This document shows, in pieces, positions 22,801-37,800 of a stretch of 64,000 nt of DNA (its first letter is position 1; every line of letters begins with the position of its first letter). Source of the stretch: Nautilus pompilius (lineage: Eukaryota > Mollusca > Cephalopoda > Nautilida > Nautilidae). Made by a program: the position numbers and the translations under genes. Under the pieces are notes generated by a model that was not told where the DNA came from, made no database searches, and saw only the letters and a list, made by a program, of their open reading frames with translations. The DNA is taken from NCBI GenBank assembly GCA_018389105.1, contig JACATO010000980.1, positions 372,001-436,000 of the forward strand, written 5' to 3'.

Positions 22801-25800
22801 AAAGGTTTATAAGAGTGTGGGGAGGGTTTATAAGAGTGTGGGGAGGTTTATAAGAGTGTGGGGAGGGTTTATAAAGCCTTAAAAATATATATAAATAATA
22901 AAATAAATATAAGGTCGCTACTTTGCAGATTTTCGCCTATCACTGGGGGGGTGTTGTGTCTGTATTTCCATATTCATTAATTGATAATTTTATTAAGTAT
23001 AATGTGGATACCAATATGCTAGAAAAAAAAAGATATTATAATGATCCAGATAAAATCTAAGTGTTAACTTTTCTAAGTATTACAGAGTCAGTCAAAAGCG
23101 TAATTTAAAAGACCTACAAAAACAATGATGTCTATGCCAAATCTGATGTATTAAACAAATTTTACAATTATATGCTAAAAGACAAATTAGGTATCTGACA
23201 GTTCTTTCGTATGTCAGGAGAGCAATTGTGCTAGTGGCTACTTCAGTGTTATAGCAACTCATGCGGACTGTGCAAGTTGTTGAGCCCCACCGCAGCACCT
23301 AACCCTAACCTACAGAGTAGTGGAAGTTCCTATTACTTGTTACTTAGAGATGGGGCTGCTGGCTGAAGAGGAGTGAGAAAAAACCACAGCACGGAGGTGC
23401 ACCAACCAAAGCCGGTTCTTACAGGAATCAGACTCTCTGACACAGAATGCTTGTCCAAAGATGACAAAACTAAAATCTATAATTACAAACCGATTCTGAT
23501 GTGTTGTTAATGACAGAGCTAGATGTAAGAGGAGAAAAGTAATGACACCACACAGACATGTAATATCTAATAATCCTTGTTAGTATATATAAAAGTGGTA
23601 TAAAAATCTTGAACTTCCCAATACTTGATCATTTTATGAAATTGTATGTAGTTTTAAATATAAATTATGATCCAAATAAAGTAAAATCTTATCTCACTAC
23701 TTGCTAATGATGTTAATTAAAAAAAAAATAAAACTCTTTAATTGATTATACCAAATTTAACTTTACAAAAATATGGTTATGAAAATACTAGCAATTCATC
23801 GGATAACACAGATTATCCATTTACTTTAGAAAAACTTACCATAGAGAGTTGCTATCTTCTTATCAAAGAAAATAAAATGATCTAGAGATGAACAGTCACT
23901 ATAGCCATTTAGTGCTAGGACAAATCCCACAGGCCATCAAAAGATTTTGAAAATGAAAAACTCAGTGGGTATTGAAGGATCATATGGGGACAAAAGCTGT
24001 AAGTTACAGTTAGCTTTTTTGCGCAAGGAGTCTGAGATGTAATGACTCATGACACCAGAAGTCCAATGCAATTGCTCAAAGCAGCACCGGAGACTGAACA
24101 TTATAAAGAAGTTGATTGCATCTACACAATGTTACTCCACTTGAGTCTTGTACAAGTTTCCAAGTTTGTGGTGGTGACTCATATAGCTTTTATGAAAAAT
24201 GTCCTCAAAAAGAGAAAAGTGGACAGTGAATGCAGGATGTTCAGCAAGGGCTAGGCAAAGTACAAAATGCATGTGCTTGATAGGCCACAAAAACCAGGTA
24301 GTTTGCAAAAAATACAATGTGAGTAAACACTATAATTCCAAGTCTATAGACTTTTTGTAGTAAGCTGTCAGCTAACAAAAAATGTGTTCGAACTTTTGGT
24401 TAAACGAGAAAAACAGCAGTGCATGATTGATGAGGCTGGTATAATGACCTGAGAACATCCATTGTCCAAGAGAATGTTACAAAGAAATTGGTGCAGATAT
24501 GGTAGCAGTTAAATGAGAAAGCCATGTTGTTCCAATGGTACTCATTGGCACTAAATGATGGCAGACATCAAGGATGAAGACTGGTTACTCATTTTTCTAT
24601 GAGGCATCAATGATCAGTTTGAAATCACTGAAGAATTGCTGTCTACAAAATTTATAAAGGAATTAACAACAGGAAAAGATGTGTTTGATAAATTGCATCT
24701 TCTGATGCAGTTTTATAATTTGCTTTGAGAAAAGTTGGCCAGTATCAGTGAATCAGTTTCCCAACTAAACATGTAAAAATGTTGGATTTATGAAAATTGC
24801 AGAAAGCGTCAAAAAGATGAACCCGGATCAAGCAGACATACATCTTCATTGCATCATCCACAAGAAGTTGCTTTGTAAAAGTGTAATGGACTTCTTCACC
24901 ACATGGTCCACTTTATTCAAGCTAGGTGGCTACATCATCAACAGTTTATTGCCCTGCTTGAAAACATCAATGTGGACCACAGACGTTTTGTATGGTGTCA
25001 ATGTCTGTTAGCTCAGTTAGGAAATAATGCTGCAATGGGAGCTGAAGGAATAAATCAACTTGTTCTTGGAAAGGAAGGTTTCTCACAGTTCAAACCTGCA
25101 ACTGGTTCTCAGACGTTACCTTTGATGTGGACATTAAGAAACATTTAAATGATTTGAACCTGAAACTGCAAGACAAGGGAATGTTTACACAAACTGTACT
25201 CAACTGTGAAACCAGTCAAAGTCAAGTTACTACTGTTCTTAAGAATAGCATCTTTAAACATTTCCCAACTTTGCAAAATGTTGCTCCAGTGTCTTCCAAT
25301 GTGACAGACAAGCACAAGATGAGTGATTTACACGACAGCTGCAGCTGCTGTCTTTTCCGTTTACCTTTCACTATGAGAATATGAGAAAAGCTCCAAAACA
25401 ACTACAACAGATCAATTTACAATGCGATTTACCTATCAGGGAAAAGTTAATCTCCGAGAGCCTAATCGGGGTTTACTCATCAATGAACGAAACAAAATTC
25501 TCTAACCTGCAAAACTTTGCCAAGAAAATGCTGATGTTGTTCAGTTCATCCCCATGTTTGTGAACAAATGTTTCACCGATGAACAGCAGCAAGTCTAAAT
25601 TGAGGTCACAAATGACCAATGAACATTTGAGAGCAGTTCCACATCAAAATTTACACCTGACATTGGAAAACTCAAAAACTGAGGGCAGCTGCACATGTCT
25701 CACCGATGTATCTATTTTTGTAAATAATGGATTTAAAACTTATTGGGAAAATAATACATAAAAAAATCAATTTTAGAAAATAGATGTAGCAAAACTACTC

Positions 25801-28800
25801 TAAGCATATTACTAGATTCAATTTAAAAAAAAATAATTCTAGTTGTTTTAGAAAATATTTACATAAACTTGTACATAATAAAATTCTAGTTTGATAACAA
25901 GCTTAAAAAAAAGCTTTTTTTTTTTGAAAATGAATATATATATTGAAAATTCAAAATTTAGAACCATAAAATGTGCAAAGTAATAGGAACAGGATTAAAA
26001 AATAAACAAGAAATAAGTGTAGGATACTTTGAAGACCCAAATTATAATCTCAATACAAAATATATTGATTCAAATTTTAAAAATTTGTTTATTTCTGATG
26101 ACCTTATGCATAACAAAAATCAAAACCCTGAATTTCTTTATACTTGAGGTAGGCATAAAACTGATATATTTTGTACTTCACAAAACTACCACAAGCTTCC
26201 CAAACAAACCATTAGAAATAATTCAAATTTTTATTATTTTCTTTCCATTATATATATAAACCTAATATTCCGGATGACTTGGTTAGTAATTTAAATGAAT
26301 TAAAAAATTTTATATAAAAAAAAGTCCAGCAAAAGATTCAACTAAACTATTGCAGAGTGAAACAGCCACATTTCTGATCACTTCTCAGAATATTTTTAGC
26401 ATTTAAAAAGCTGAAAACAATGTTTAAATAAAACATAAATGATTGAAGAACTAGTTTTCCAAAAGTCAAGCAATAAACTCTTCATTTAACATCTTTTATC
26501 AAAGAAATATGTAAATGAGTTTCAATAGAAACAAAAATTACTTGTGTTCATGTCAATTTTGACTCTGTTAGGACAAGTGGTAATCCCAGCTTTAGAGGAT
26601 GGAAAATTCAGTATTTGCAAAAAATTTTTCAACATGGTTCCGAACTTTTCCTCACAAATCGGACACTATTAAGCAGGAAATTTTCCTGATTACTGGCCAA
26701 TCAGAAATGTATTAGGTCAGACAAGTTTATGATAAACTATAGTTCCACACATTTAAGTACAAATACATCTATCATTAAACCATCTGATTTATTTGGACAT
26801 TCTCCTTTTCAGAAAAGAAGGGAACACCCAAAACCAGTGTATAAGAATTATATAAGTTTCTCTGGCACCCCAAAAAGACAGAAAATATTCTTCTTCCAGC
26901 TTATCAGAAACACACAGAAAGAAACTCCATTTGAGACAAGCACTTGGTTAAATCAAATGTATTTGCTAATGAAAATTAAAGAGTAAAACAGTCTGAATAA
27001 TTGCTTAGTTCCATAAACTTTGAAAACTTGGTATATATTGCAATATTCTGCCAATATATTGTTCTGAGGGTATAAGAGAAACAAATGAGAATATATAGAC
27101 AATGAGAAATATTTAAAAGATGGTTGAAATCAGGGATGATCATATAAGCATTTGAGTCTATTTTACTGCATTATTATTAGAATATTTGAAGTGATTTTTA
27201 AAAATTTTTAAAATCTGCATATTCCAATGTAAACCATTTTTTGCTTAATATTCATTCTTAGTAATATTAATTGTTTTGGCTGACCAGGAACTGCTAATTC
27301 GTGTGCAGCTCCATCTTTAGAAAGTGAACAGCTTTTGTAGCAACAGTGTACATATATGAGCAAACAAGAAACACCTTCAATTCAAAAATGGATGAAAAAT
27401 TGATGTTTTTGTATTATAATTTAGAAGCTTTTGACTTGATATACATTTGACAAACTTTCATAAGTCTTCAATTCTGAATTTTTGTTTGTAGATTAGTATT
27501 GCTTCAAATTTTATAAGTGTGCTGAATTATGATCATGTCTGTAAAACACTTGCCCTTAGATTCACCTAATTATGCATTCATTGGGATTCAGGTACCTACT
27601 CGTATATTGATTAGTTAACATTAAAGCTTTGAAGAAGTCATTTTCCACCATTTCTCTTCTCTTCATTTTTAAGCCATTATTATTTTCTAGCCATCACCTA
27701 GTCATGTGCAGGGAGGTTGATCCTAGGTTTGAGGAGTGAGTGCTACAATGCATATGTATCAGCTGGGTACCCACAAAAATTTCTGTTCTACAGTACGTCC
27801 CATGGTATATTGCAATTACTTTATAGAAGTTACATTACTTTGAGATATACTCTGTTCATCACAAGTCACTTGTAGCAAGTTTTTGTTTCATGTGGTCAAC
27901 TACAGTGGGTGATGTCCACAAAGGTGAGACACAAACTAAAGGTTCTCTGCTGGTAGATTTAACAACTGCAACAAATCACAATATTCTCCTTGAGGCGCTA
28001 TCAGATTTGATCCTAGCATCTTTCACAAACTTATATGTATTAGTGCCTGCATGTATGTAAATGAGGTGGTGATTGAATAAATGTCTACAGGTTTTATCGT
28101 CTTTGCTCATCACCTCAAACTTTAAGCCAGATTGATGCTATTGGTTGTGTTAATCAGTTAAACTTGATAAACTGATTTACTGATCTGGAAAATTTTTATC
28201 TTTGACTAAAAAAAATAAATTTTTTTTCATTTGCTGTTATGAAGCCAAATAACTGGCTGATTAATCAACACAGCCATAACTCTCACTTGTAAACAGCTAC
28301 AACATCCAAATGCAGAACTGATAGTTACATCGCACACTCTTTCGGTGGCCAAATAAAGTTACTTAGCAACACCAGTAGATGATCACTCTCTATCACTTTT
28401 GACTTGTTGACTAACCAACCCAACTTGCTTCTGATCTCTGTGGCTACAGGTGGCTGGTATCAGCTTCAACCACACACACAGAAGGCTGCATTAAAGGGCT
28501 CCAAGCAAAGGACTTAAGGTGTGTATTCCCTTGGGAATGTATGTCTGACACCACAAACTAGGATCAGTCAAAATTTGTTGTCAGTGAGACTCATGGTGCA
28601 TACTTATCTGGAGGACACATAGAACATGTATCCAGCCCACAAACATTATTGCATGGATTTACAGATGACCAGAATGCATTTTACTTCATTTTAATGGAAG
28701 ATGATGCTCATCCACATAGGACGTGTAATTGTCAAATATCTTCAAGACCAAATCATTATCCATATGATATGGCCAGCAAATATTCCAGAGATAAATCCTA

Positions 28801-31800
28801 TTGAGAATGTTTGGGATACTCCAGGAAGATGTTGCCCCATTCTAATGCCCTCCAAAAATTCAAACTTCTCTGATAAAGATAATAGACTTTATTGCCCACT
28901 GCTATCATCAATATGGCTATAAGCTGCATACAAAGCCACTAAGTCTTGTATTGTCACCAGGGTGACCACATTTCACAAATGACTACTCCTACTTCATTTT
29001 TGATTACATTCTTTATATTAGAATTCCTTGTTTCCTGATTTGGACCAGCTTGTTTCCCTTTTCATTCCTAAAATTTATTTTCAATTTATATATTTCTCTG
29101 CTGGAAGTGATATGCAAAAGGATTTGATCATTTAGTGAATAAAAACTAAATTTTATTTTTTTTTTTTGCTTAACTTTTGGAAATCAGTGGAAACAAAAGA
29201 TTCTAGTAGTTCTGTTTTATTATAAATAACAGAATTTTAAAGCATTTTTATCCTACACTAAATTTAAACTTTACAAAACAATGTGAACTTGCCTTAATTA
29301 ATCTGATAATATATTTAAATATAGTATTGATAATGAAACTACTTGGGCTACAATAACTTTAGACACAGGATCTTATGAACTCATTAATTAACAACAAAAG
29401 TCAGACAGAAATAGCCACCATCGGGATTCAAATTCTACTCTCAAATTTGTTGTTGCTATTGTTTTAACTATAAAGTTGATTTTACTAGGAAATAAATCCA
29501 AATACAGTTTTGAAACTACCTCTAGAATTCTATTTTTTGGTTATAATGAAAGTGTTAAGCAAATTGATATTTTATCTATCAATTCTATTCTTGTGCATAA
29601 TGATTTAATAAGATGCTCAAACATTTTAATGGAAGATCTAAGTGTTTGTGCTACTCTTTCACAGCTGAACTATAGCACCTAGAGACTCCAAATTTTAAAT
29701 GCAAGTAATTTAGAATCTGGGCAAGGTTTTAAGCTACCGCACATTGGCCTAAAGCCATTTTTTTCCATGCGGTGCCAGGTATCCCAGATAGTGGGATATA
29801 AAATAGTTAAAAAACAGAAAATTTAGTTACCATATTTTTCAGCAAATAAATCAATTTGGAGCATAAGGTCAGGCTAGAGCAACTATGGAGTTAGCCAAAC
29901 TTTCAACCAGTCAGAACAATATGTCAAATCATTCATAACACTGGTGTGGCATCAGTGTCTATAGTGCTTCAAGTTTGTGCATATTAATGAGCTGTTTGTA
30001 GGAAAATATTCTAAATGGGATGTTGAAATAATTTCTCAACATGTATATATCCATGAAGAAATATTTTAAACTAAAAAATATTATCAGTTTTGATATCAAA
30101 GGCCTGGTGTCTGTGTTAAGTCATTGCACGACATCACTGAACAGCAGACGATCCTTGATAGCACAAGTAGATAGATATTGAGCTGGTTTAAGTTGTCCTG
30201 ACGTTTGGGGTTCATGCCAAAATCAACATACTCAAGCTGTTCTCTGACTGATGTGGTACACCTTTGCAGAGAAACCACTGTGGTAAATACTGTATGCTGG
30301 TGAAATAAAGGCGGGGAGAAATGCAAAGACAGTGATCATCAGTTGCGATTTGTTTAGTCTCAGCTGTACAGTACTAAGTTCATGACTTGTGACATGTTGG
30401 GTTAGCAGATATTCCTTAAACTTCTCAATGTTAATCCACCTAGCATTCCAACAGCGATTTGCCTTCTGGGTTTTCTTTATAGTCTATAATGTATTCTTTG
30501 CTTTGTCAGTTTCTAACGCCTTTCTCAATGACAGTATTTCCTATGAACAGCCATACCACCACAATTTTCTTCAGCAAGCATAACTTCTTCCAGCTTATAA
30601 ACTGTGTACAACTTTCAAGACTTCACAGGAGGAATGTTGAGATAAGGTAAAGAAATTGTTGTGGGTATTTATACATATACTTAGGATCGAAAAGGATAAA
30701 CAGAACGTAACTGGTGAGTATACGCTTGTTACTGATCGGATAATTTCACATGCTTCAGTGAACGCATTAATGGTGAATTGCTCACCAAATTGATAAATGT
30801 TCTGGGAAATAATTTTTGTAGTCTGTTTCAAATAAACAATTTTAGTTTATTTCAGAAAATAGCACTGTTATTATATATTTTTTCATTAAAGAAATTTTTT
30901 TGAATATAGCCATAGATAAGTAAATTTGGAGTAAAAGCTGAAGCAGACCTCTTTGGGGGGGGTATCAACCACTGTGCTGTAAAATATGGTATTCTTCAAG
31001 TTAGAGATTTTATTCTGAACAAGAAAAATAACTGATTAAAAAATAAAGTTATAGCCTTAAGATTTCAAAATTACATTACAAAAAAAATGTAGGGAGGGAT
31101 CTAGTGAAAATTTTAATAGAATGATTTAAAAACACCAAAGATTATGCTTTGAAAAAGAAATCTAAATCAGTAAATAAAGAACTTACAGAAATATCTTCTA
31201 AAAACTTATAAATTAAACAAATTTTAGCAAATGTTTTCAGAAAATGTAACATACTAAATGGAATAAACTGACACTGGATATTAATGAGGGTTGAGTTTCA
31301 TGAGTGTGAAAGAATCACTAAGAAAACTTTAAATAATCCTGGTTTAGGAACATGAGAATCTAAAATCAAAATATGATATTTCTGAAGACATAATACAAAG
31401 TGTAAATAAAGGTGAAAAAGTTGGCAGATTTCCTGAAGCTATTTTACCAAGTGGACTGAACAGTGGAAAAACTATTCTGCCTTCTTTGAGAGCCTAGCCA
31501 CAAGTTTTCTTGCATGCTGGTGGACATAAAGCAACAGGGTAAGTAAGATCTATATTTAAAAAGTGGAAGAGGTTGTTCATATCAGCTAGAAAATAGTTTA
31601 GTTGAAAATATTAGACAAACTAAACTTTACTTATTTAAAAGTTTTTATATATGCAGAAAAAAAGAAAGAAATGAACTATTGTAGGTTCGATGCCTGGACC
31701 TAATTACCACTTTAACATGTTCTGATAACTGGTGCTATTTTACCTGTTCTTTTATATGACTAATTGCTAAGACCAGCTAGTTTTCATATGGCAAAAATTT

Positions 31801-34800
31801 AACACATTTCTGAGGTGTTCTAAATTTTGGATTCAGTTAAAAATCCTGATAAATAATAAATTTATTGGTATAAAGTTAATGTTAGTTATTTCAATTCTTC
31901 TGGTTTGGCACCACCAATTAGTTTCTTAAAGTTACATAAAAATCTAAGAAAACATTTTCCATCACATCTGAATTTCAAAATGAAAACAGCCACATTAAAC
32001 ATTATTAAAAAAAAAAAAAACTGGAAACTGAAGAATAAACCAAATCTCTGGATAATGTAGATAAAAAAATTCAGCGTTACTGATCGTAGTTCAATAAAAG
32101 ATCCAGGAGTATGAAGAATTAGTAAAAATGATCAAAAACAAAATGGTGGTTGTGCTAAACTGATTTATCTGATTAGCACCTATTTCTGCCTCAATTTCAT
32201 GTCATGCTACATCTATCTTTTCTCCACTTACAGTGACATCAATTATAAACTAGGCATTTGATCTAATGTCTTCACTAATAATTATATTAAAGCAAACTGA
32301 AGATACAAAAGAATAGTTTAATTTTTTAATATTAAGTAATATTCTTGATTATGTAATTTCATGTAATGGTTCTTTAATTAAAGAAAAGCAAAAATATTTG
32401 ACAAAATGATTGAACTTTGTAAATAATCAGCAAAGCTGCTATTTAACTATTAAACGAGTGTAAATAAGTTGGTTTCAGTGAGAAAACTAATTCATCAGCA
32501 TCTTCTAGTTTAATCCTTTTTGGCCAAAATTGGCAGAGCAATGGAGAGTCATTTAATGACCATTTCCATCTATAGTAATAGATGGTAAATGTAGAAAGAT
32601 GCTGACATATCATCATTTCCTTTGGCTATTGTTACTCGCATGAACCACAGCATTATCGTTTGTCTATTTAGTTGTGATAGAATCCAGCAGCAGACCCAGT
32701 GGGAGAAACAAATTCCTGGATGGGCATTAAATTTTCTCAGGGAATAATTTTTTAATGCAACATAAGAAAAATCATAATAGAAAGAAGGGGACCAGAATTC
32801 AAACTGTTACCACAATAGGTCTGATACAATCGATCTGTGCTCCCATTGGCTAATGCCAATAGGGCCTGCAACTAAAAGACTCGGACCACGATGCCTGGGG
32901 CTCGGCTTTAGATCAATTTGGTCACCAACAAATTGGTGCAGGGGGCTATAGGCCCAATGAGAGATTTACAAAGGCGGGCCGTGCTGCTTTGCATAAAATG
33001 AGGGGATCGTTACATTGAGGGTGGGCCTGGACCCACAATGCTTATCTATACCACCAGGACTGTCCAGCAGTGAATCCTTTTCTTTTGGTGATGTGGCGGT
33101 CTCGAGTGTTCATACCTTGGATCTCCCATCATTTAGCTGGTCAGACAGTGAAGAAGAAACATTAAGGGATGTGTCAGAGCAGAGTGACAAAAATGGCAAG
33201 AAGAGTGAAGCTGTTGCATTTTGACTCATAGATGGATATCCCAAACATGTGAGGCCAGTGGATTTCTTCCACCATGTGGCTGAGGAGTTTAACCACTACT
33301 ATATTACGCCACAGGAGGCAGGCAGAGCTGACAACACCTGAACAGACACCATAAGGATGATGAAAGTGTCATTAGCAGTAAACGTAACTATAATTATGTG
33401 CCATACAATGATGATTATTGGAGCGAGAACAAAATACTCATGTCAAAAGTAATGAGAGTGATGAGATTTAAAAAACTGAATTAGTGTTGGTTCCTCTGTG
33501 ATAACAGTTGGGTGATTTTACTTCTTTTTTTTTTTTTTTTTTTGCTTTCTGCAGTAAAAAATTAAAATTTTTCCCTTTTTCTTGACACATTTCCATTTTT
33601 ATTTAGATTACTGAACTGTGTGCTAAGTCATTGGTGCTATCTGAGCCACTCCATAACTTTTTGATGTTTTATTTTTAAACATTTTAATCAGGAAGGTGTA
33701 GCGGCCATTAGGAAACTGTCTAGAAATCTGTGCTTCTTACATGTTGCATTTCCTGTACAGGAAGTTTAATAATACCGTTAATTTTATTAATTTAGCAGAA
33801 TTTAAAGAATTTAATAGAAATAATAAATTAATAGAACAAACACAAATAAAAGCACGGGTTTCAGAAGTTGGCGACCCTAACAACAAGTACAAAATGAAAG
33901 GAACAAAAGCTCCATCTGGTGACATCATGATTATTACGCAGCAGTTAATCAGCTGGCATTATAGGAATTAGGTGGGAGAGTTAAAATAAGAGAGCAGATG
34001 ACATGTCCCAGCCAGTCTTTATCAGCAGCTTTTGAGTGAACCTCCTAGCATTTAAAACTAAACTCACCCTGATTTGAGCGTAACATATTTGTCTGGTATC
34101 AGCCCTTCTCTACCATTGAAGCAGCCTTCCCACCAGTCAGTGGAAACCTGGTTGAAAATGACCAAAGTGTCTCCCTTCTTGAAAGAAAGTTCCCTGTCAG
34201 TCCGCCCTTCAAAGTCATACAGAGCCGTGGCTTCAAACACTTCTGTTTCTGGAGGAAAAAAGAAAAAAAAAAATGAAAAAGGTGAAAACAAATAGCAAAC
34301 ATCATAGGCCAACCCCACTCTGTGGATGCTATTAGAATTAAAGTAGGCGTGCATTTGGTCAACTTGTTTTCATCACCAATTTTAAATTGTCAATATACAG
34401 AATAGATAACAGTTAACTTTTGCATCAGACTATTAAAAGATCTTTACATCAGCAGTCAAATCAAATGATGCCAAAATAACTTTCAACCATTTTTAGTCAA
34501 TGTCCTACAAATAGTGTCCTTACTGTTGCTCATAATTATTAATCATACACATGAAATGAGACATGAACAATATCTCCCAACTCCAGACACTTTAAAACAG
34601 AACTTACATCTAAAGTACTTTTGTACAGTTTGATAACTTCTTAAAAAAACATCTCTTAGAATTAATCATAGTTACACAAATTTTAAATTTAAAAAAAATT
34701 CCAATTTCTATAATAAAATGAACCTTAATGCAAAGCCATACACATCTTGCATGATTGTTAATAACCTTCTCTTTAGTTCATAATCATATACGGCAGCTTA

Positions 34801-37800
34801 TGTTGTCTTTTTGTACATCTTCACTGTAATTGATAGCTTGGAGCTTTAACTACCTTATTCTTTGACTAACCCTATTTCCAAATTAACTTTTTTTTTTTGT
34901 TTTGGAAATACAATGAGAAGCATGTACATAGATGATCTACCTACTTAGGAATAATGGATTTCTGAGAATGCTTGCTCTTACTCAGAAAGGTGAGAGTTAG
35001 GGATTGTATATTTGTCTTCAGGACATGGTCGTACTGCCAATTAAACTAGCTTTGATTATATTTAAGAAAATACACAATGAAAAAAAATTTTAATTATATT
35101 TTGGGAATTATTTTAGCTCATTACCATTAAATAAACAGTCAAAAATAGTTTATTTAAAATGTAAAATTAAAATTGATTTCTATGCATACTTAAAGGATAA
35201 TTTGTACATGCTTCAGATGCAGTTAGTAGAAGCTATTATTTCAAAGAATATTTGCAAGAAAAATAAATATTTTACAAAGCGACATTTTCATGCAGATTTC
35301 ACTGTAGATAACATTCACAATCAATATTCAGTGCATTACGTATGAAATGCTGGATCAAGCAAATACTATATATACATATTTAACTATTTCTTATTACATA
35401 TGCAAGTGGCTACATTAGGTAACTGAAGACTGCATGTGAACAGCCAGGTGGCGGCCTGTTGAACTTTTGCTATTTCATGGTGAAGAAAGCACAAGGAATG
35501 ATGAAGTAACAGGATAGATGGATGATTTTACTTAACTGTTTCATTGCTGCAGGCCCAGCATTGTGGCCTGCTGAACTTGTTGTAAAACAGCCACTTTGAT
35601 TCATTAAAAGGTCATTTTACAGTGTAATACGAGTAGGAAAACTGCTTCTACACGCTATACATCGAGAAAACTTAGCAGCAACAGTTAAAATGAGAGCACT
35701 ACAAATTATTCATTTAACGATAACAATGAAATATTAATTAATGGATGTTCAGCATGTGGGTTATAGTGCAAAGAGAAAAGAAAGAGCCTTCAAAACTTTG
35801 TTTAAATAATAATTAAAAAAATAAACTTTTCATAACTGCACATTTTTTATCTGGACTAAAAAGAGCAAGCCAGTGTAGTTAATTATAAACTCTGCCTAAT
35901 GCATTACCATGTCAACCAAAATTGAGGTTTTTCTTTAGATTTGTAAAAAGTGAAATAATGAATTAGTAAACCTAAAACATTAAATATGTACAAAGGCTGT
36001 CTAAATTAAATTCCAAAATAAAGAAGCATCTTAGTATTTCCGTTATTTAACAGGAAGAACAGGATTGCAGATCACCTGAGAGCCTAATTTCCCTTTGTCT
36101 ATCACTAGTGGCACTGTTTAGGCTTATCTCTCTAAGAGTTTTACCAAGTTCTGTGATAGGTAACCTGAAAAACGCCATTAAAATATTCACTCACATGTAA
36201 ACATATTTAGTTGACTCCAACTATATTTACAGAAGAGTTAATAAAGATTACCAAATGTTAACATGACAGTTTAGTAATGGCACATAATATGGTGTGTGAA
36301 AAATACCGTGGCTGTTGCTTTATTTAATGCTCCTTAAAAATACCGAATTTTGCTATAAAGATAAATTCCTGAGCCTGTGTATGTGAGAGAGAGACACAAA
36401 CAGACAAATATTAATGAATGTGCTATTTAATATTAAAAACAATGCCTGCAAGAGTTAAAGACTTGAGAAACTGATTTGGTAATCTAACTACACTAATGAA
36501 TCCAGATCAGAATGTTTTCATGCCTGTAACAATTGCTTCTTTTAATTTACTAACATCAGTATTATGGGTTATCAAAATGAATGGCAAATTTTCACACAGA
36601 GTTCGAAGGCATTGAGGCTGACGACTGAAATACTATCAAACAAGACACACATCAAGTAAAATACGAGCATGCAGCATTTTCTGCACATGTTCACATAACG
36701 AGTGGATGAGGCTACAATAACAGTACAGAACTCATACTGATATGAATGGAGCTAAGTGGATAAGTGGACATAGAAGCAACGTGTACAAACAATTGAGGCT
36801 CATGCGAGAAGAAATTGGAATGGTAGTCTGGAGGCTTACCCAATAAGGAGGCTGTAAGAAAGGCAAACAACCTTCTAGTAAAACAAGGTGTCAGAAAAGA
36901 TGTCAACAATGAAATGGTTGTCACGGTTGATTAGTTAGAGACAATGAATCGTGTGTGAAATATGAATAATAAAAAATATATGTACACTGTCCTTAGATAG
37001 CTATTTTCAGTGACTCTCTCTCAAATAGAGGACAATAGTCTAAAAAAAAAAATATGAACCATGATCTTTGACTCTCATTGCACCTCCAACTCTCCCACAG
37101 TGCATGATTTCAAGTTACCACATTGCAAAAAGGCATTGCCAAAATTTGTACAAAATACAGTGAAGCACAATTTTTAACTGTTGATAATCTCAAACTTAAG
37201 AATTTATTTTCCTTTTCTTCACTATTATTTAATGTATATATTGATGGATGTGGCCATAACTGTAGACTCATCATGAAGTACCCTGTATACATATACTTTT
37301 CAACACACAAAAACAGAAGCAACAAGCATGTCCAACTCTGTACTGCTTGGATGGTATATTATTTTGGTTGATTCAGAAAGAAACCCAAATATACAACATG
37401 TAATGCAGCATTTTACACACTTCTGATATCAAATGGGAGCAGAAGATAACTGTTTTCAGCACAATTTATATCAATCATAAAAAAAGTGTAGATATGGAAT
37501 GAAAAAATTTTAAAATTTCAGGCAAGAATGCCACGCTATTACTACTGAGTCTTTAATTTGGCATGACACTGGACTCAAATATATTTAGCAAATTAACAAT
37601 TTTCAGAAATTTTGCATTAGTCGATTCCTTTTGAATGCAGAATTCAAGTGTATCCTCAAGAATTTCAGTTGTTGACCTTTTCTTTTACTTGTTTAAAATA
37701 GCTGCAATGTTTTTCTGGAATGCCAACAGTTTTGAAAAGTGGTGTGATTTTCCAATTCCTGGAGACAAACCAGTACTGATCAATGGAAGACGAACACCCG

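Larger units (their letters stand above)
20518..34067 (-). other. srGAP intron upstream of post-SH3 exon (13.5 kb)
   Basis: Long intron hosting a Tigger derivative, a degraded hAT, a Tc1 remnant and a GC-rich patch at 32.8-34.0 kb (listed separately). The stretches 20,518-22,129, 25,761-28,290 and 28,960-32,800 hold AT-rich sequence without recognised genes. A compositionally distinct patch at about 23,260-23,480 and open frames at 30,096-30,831 may be old repeat copies of unknown family. Confidence 0.6.

Noticed and set aside
33741-33971. 76-codon plus-strand frame and its minus-strand mirror
   Set aside because: Both strands are open and no domain is present. It is part of the unresolved GC-rich or LTR-like patch.
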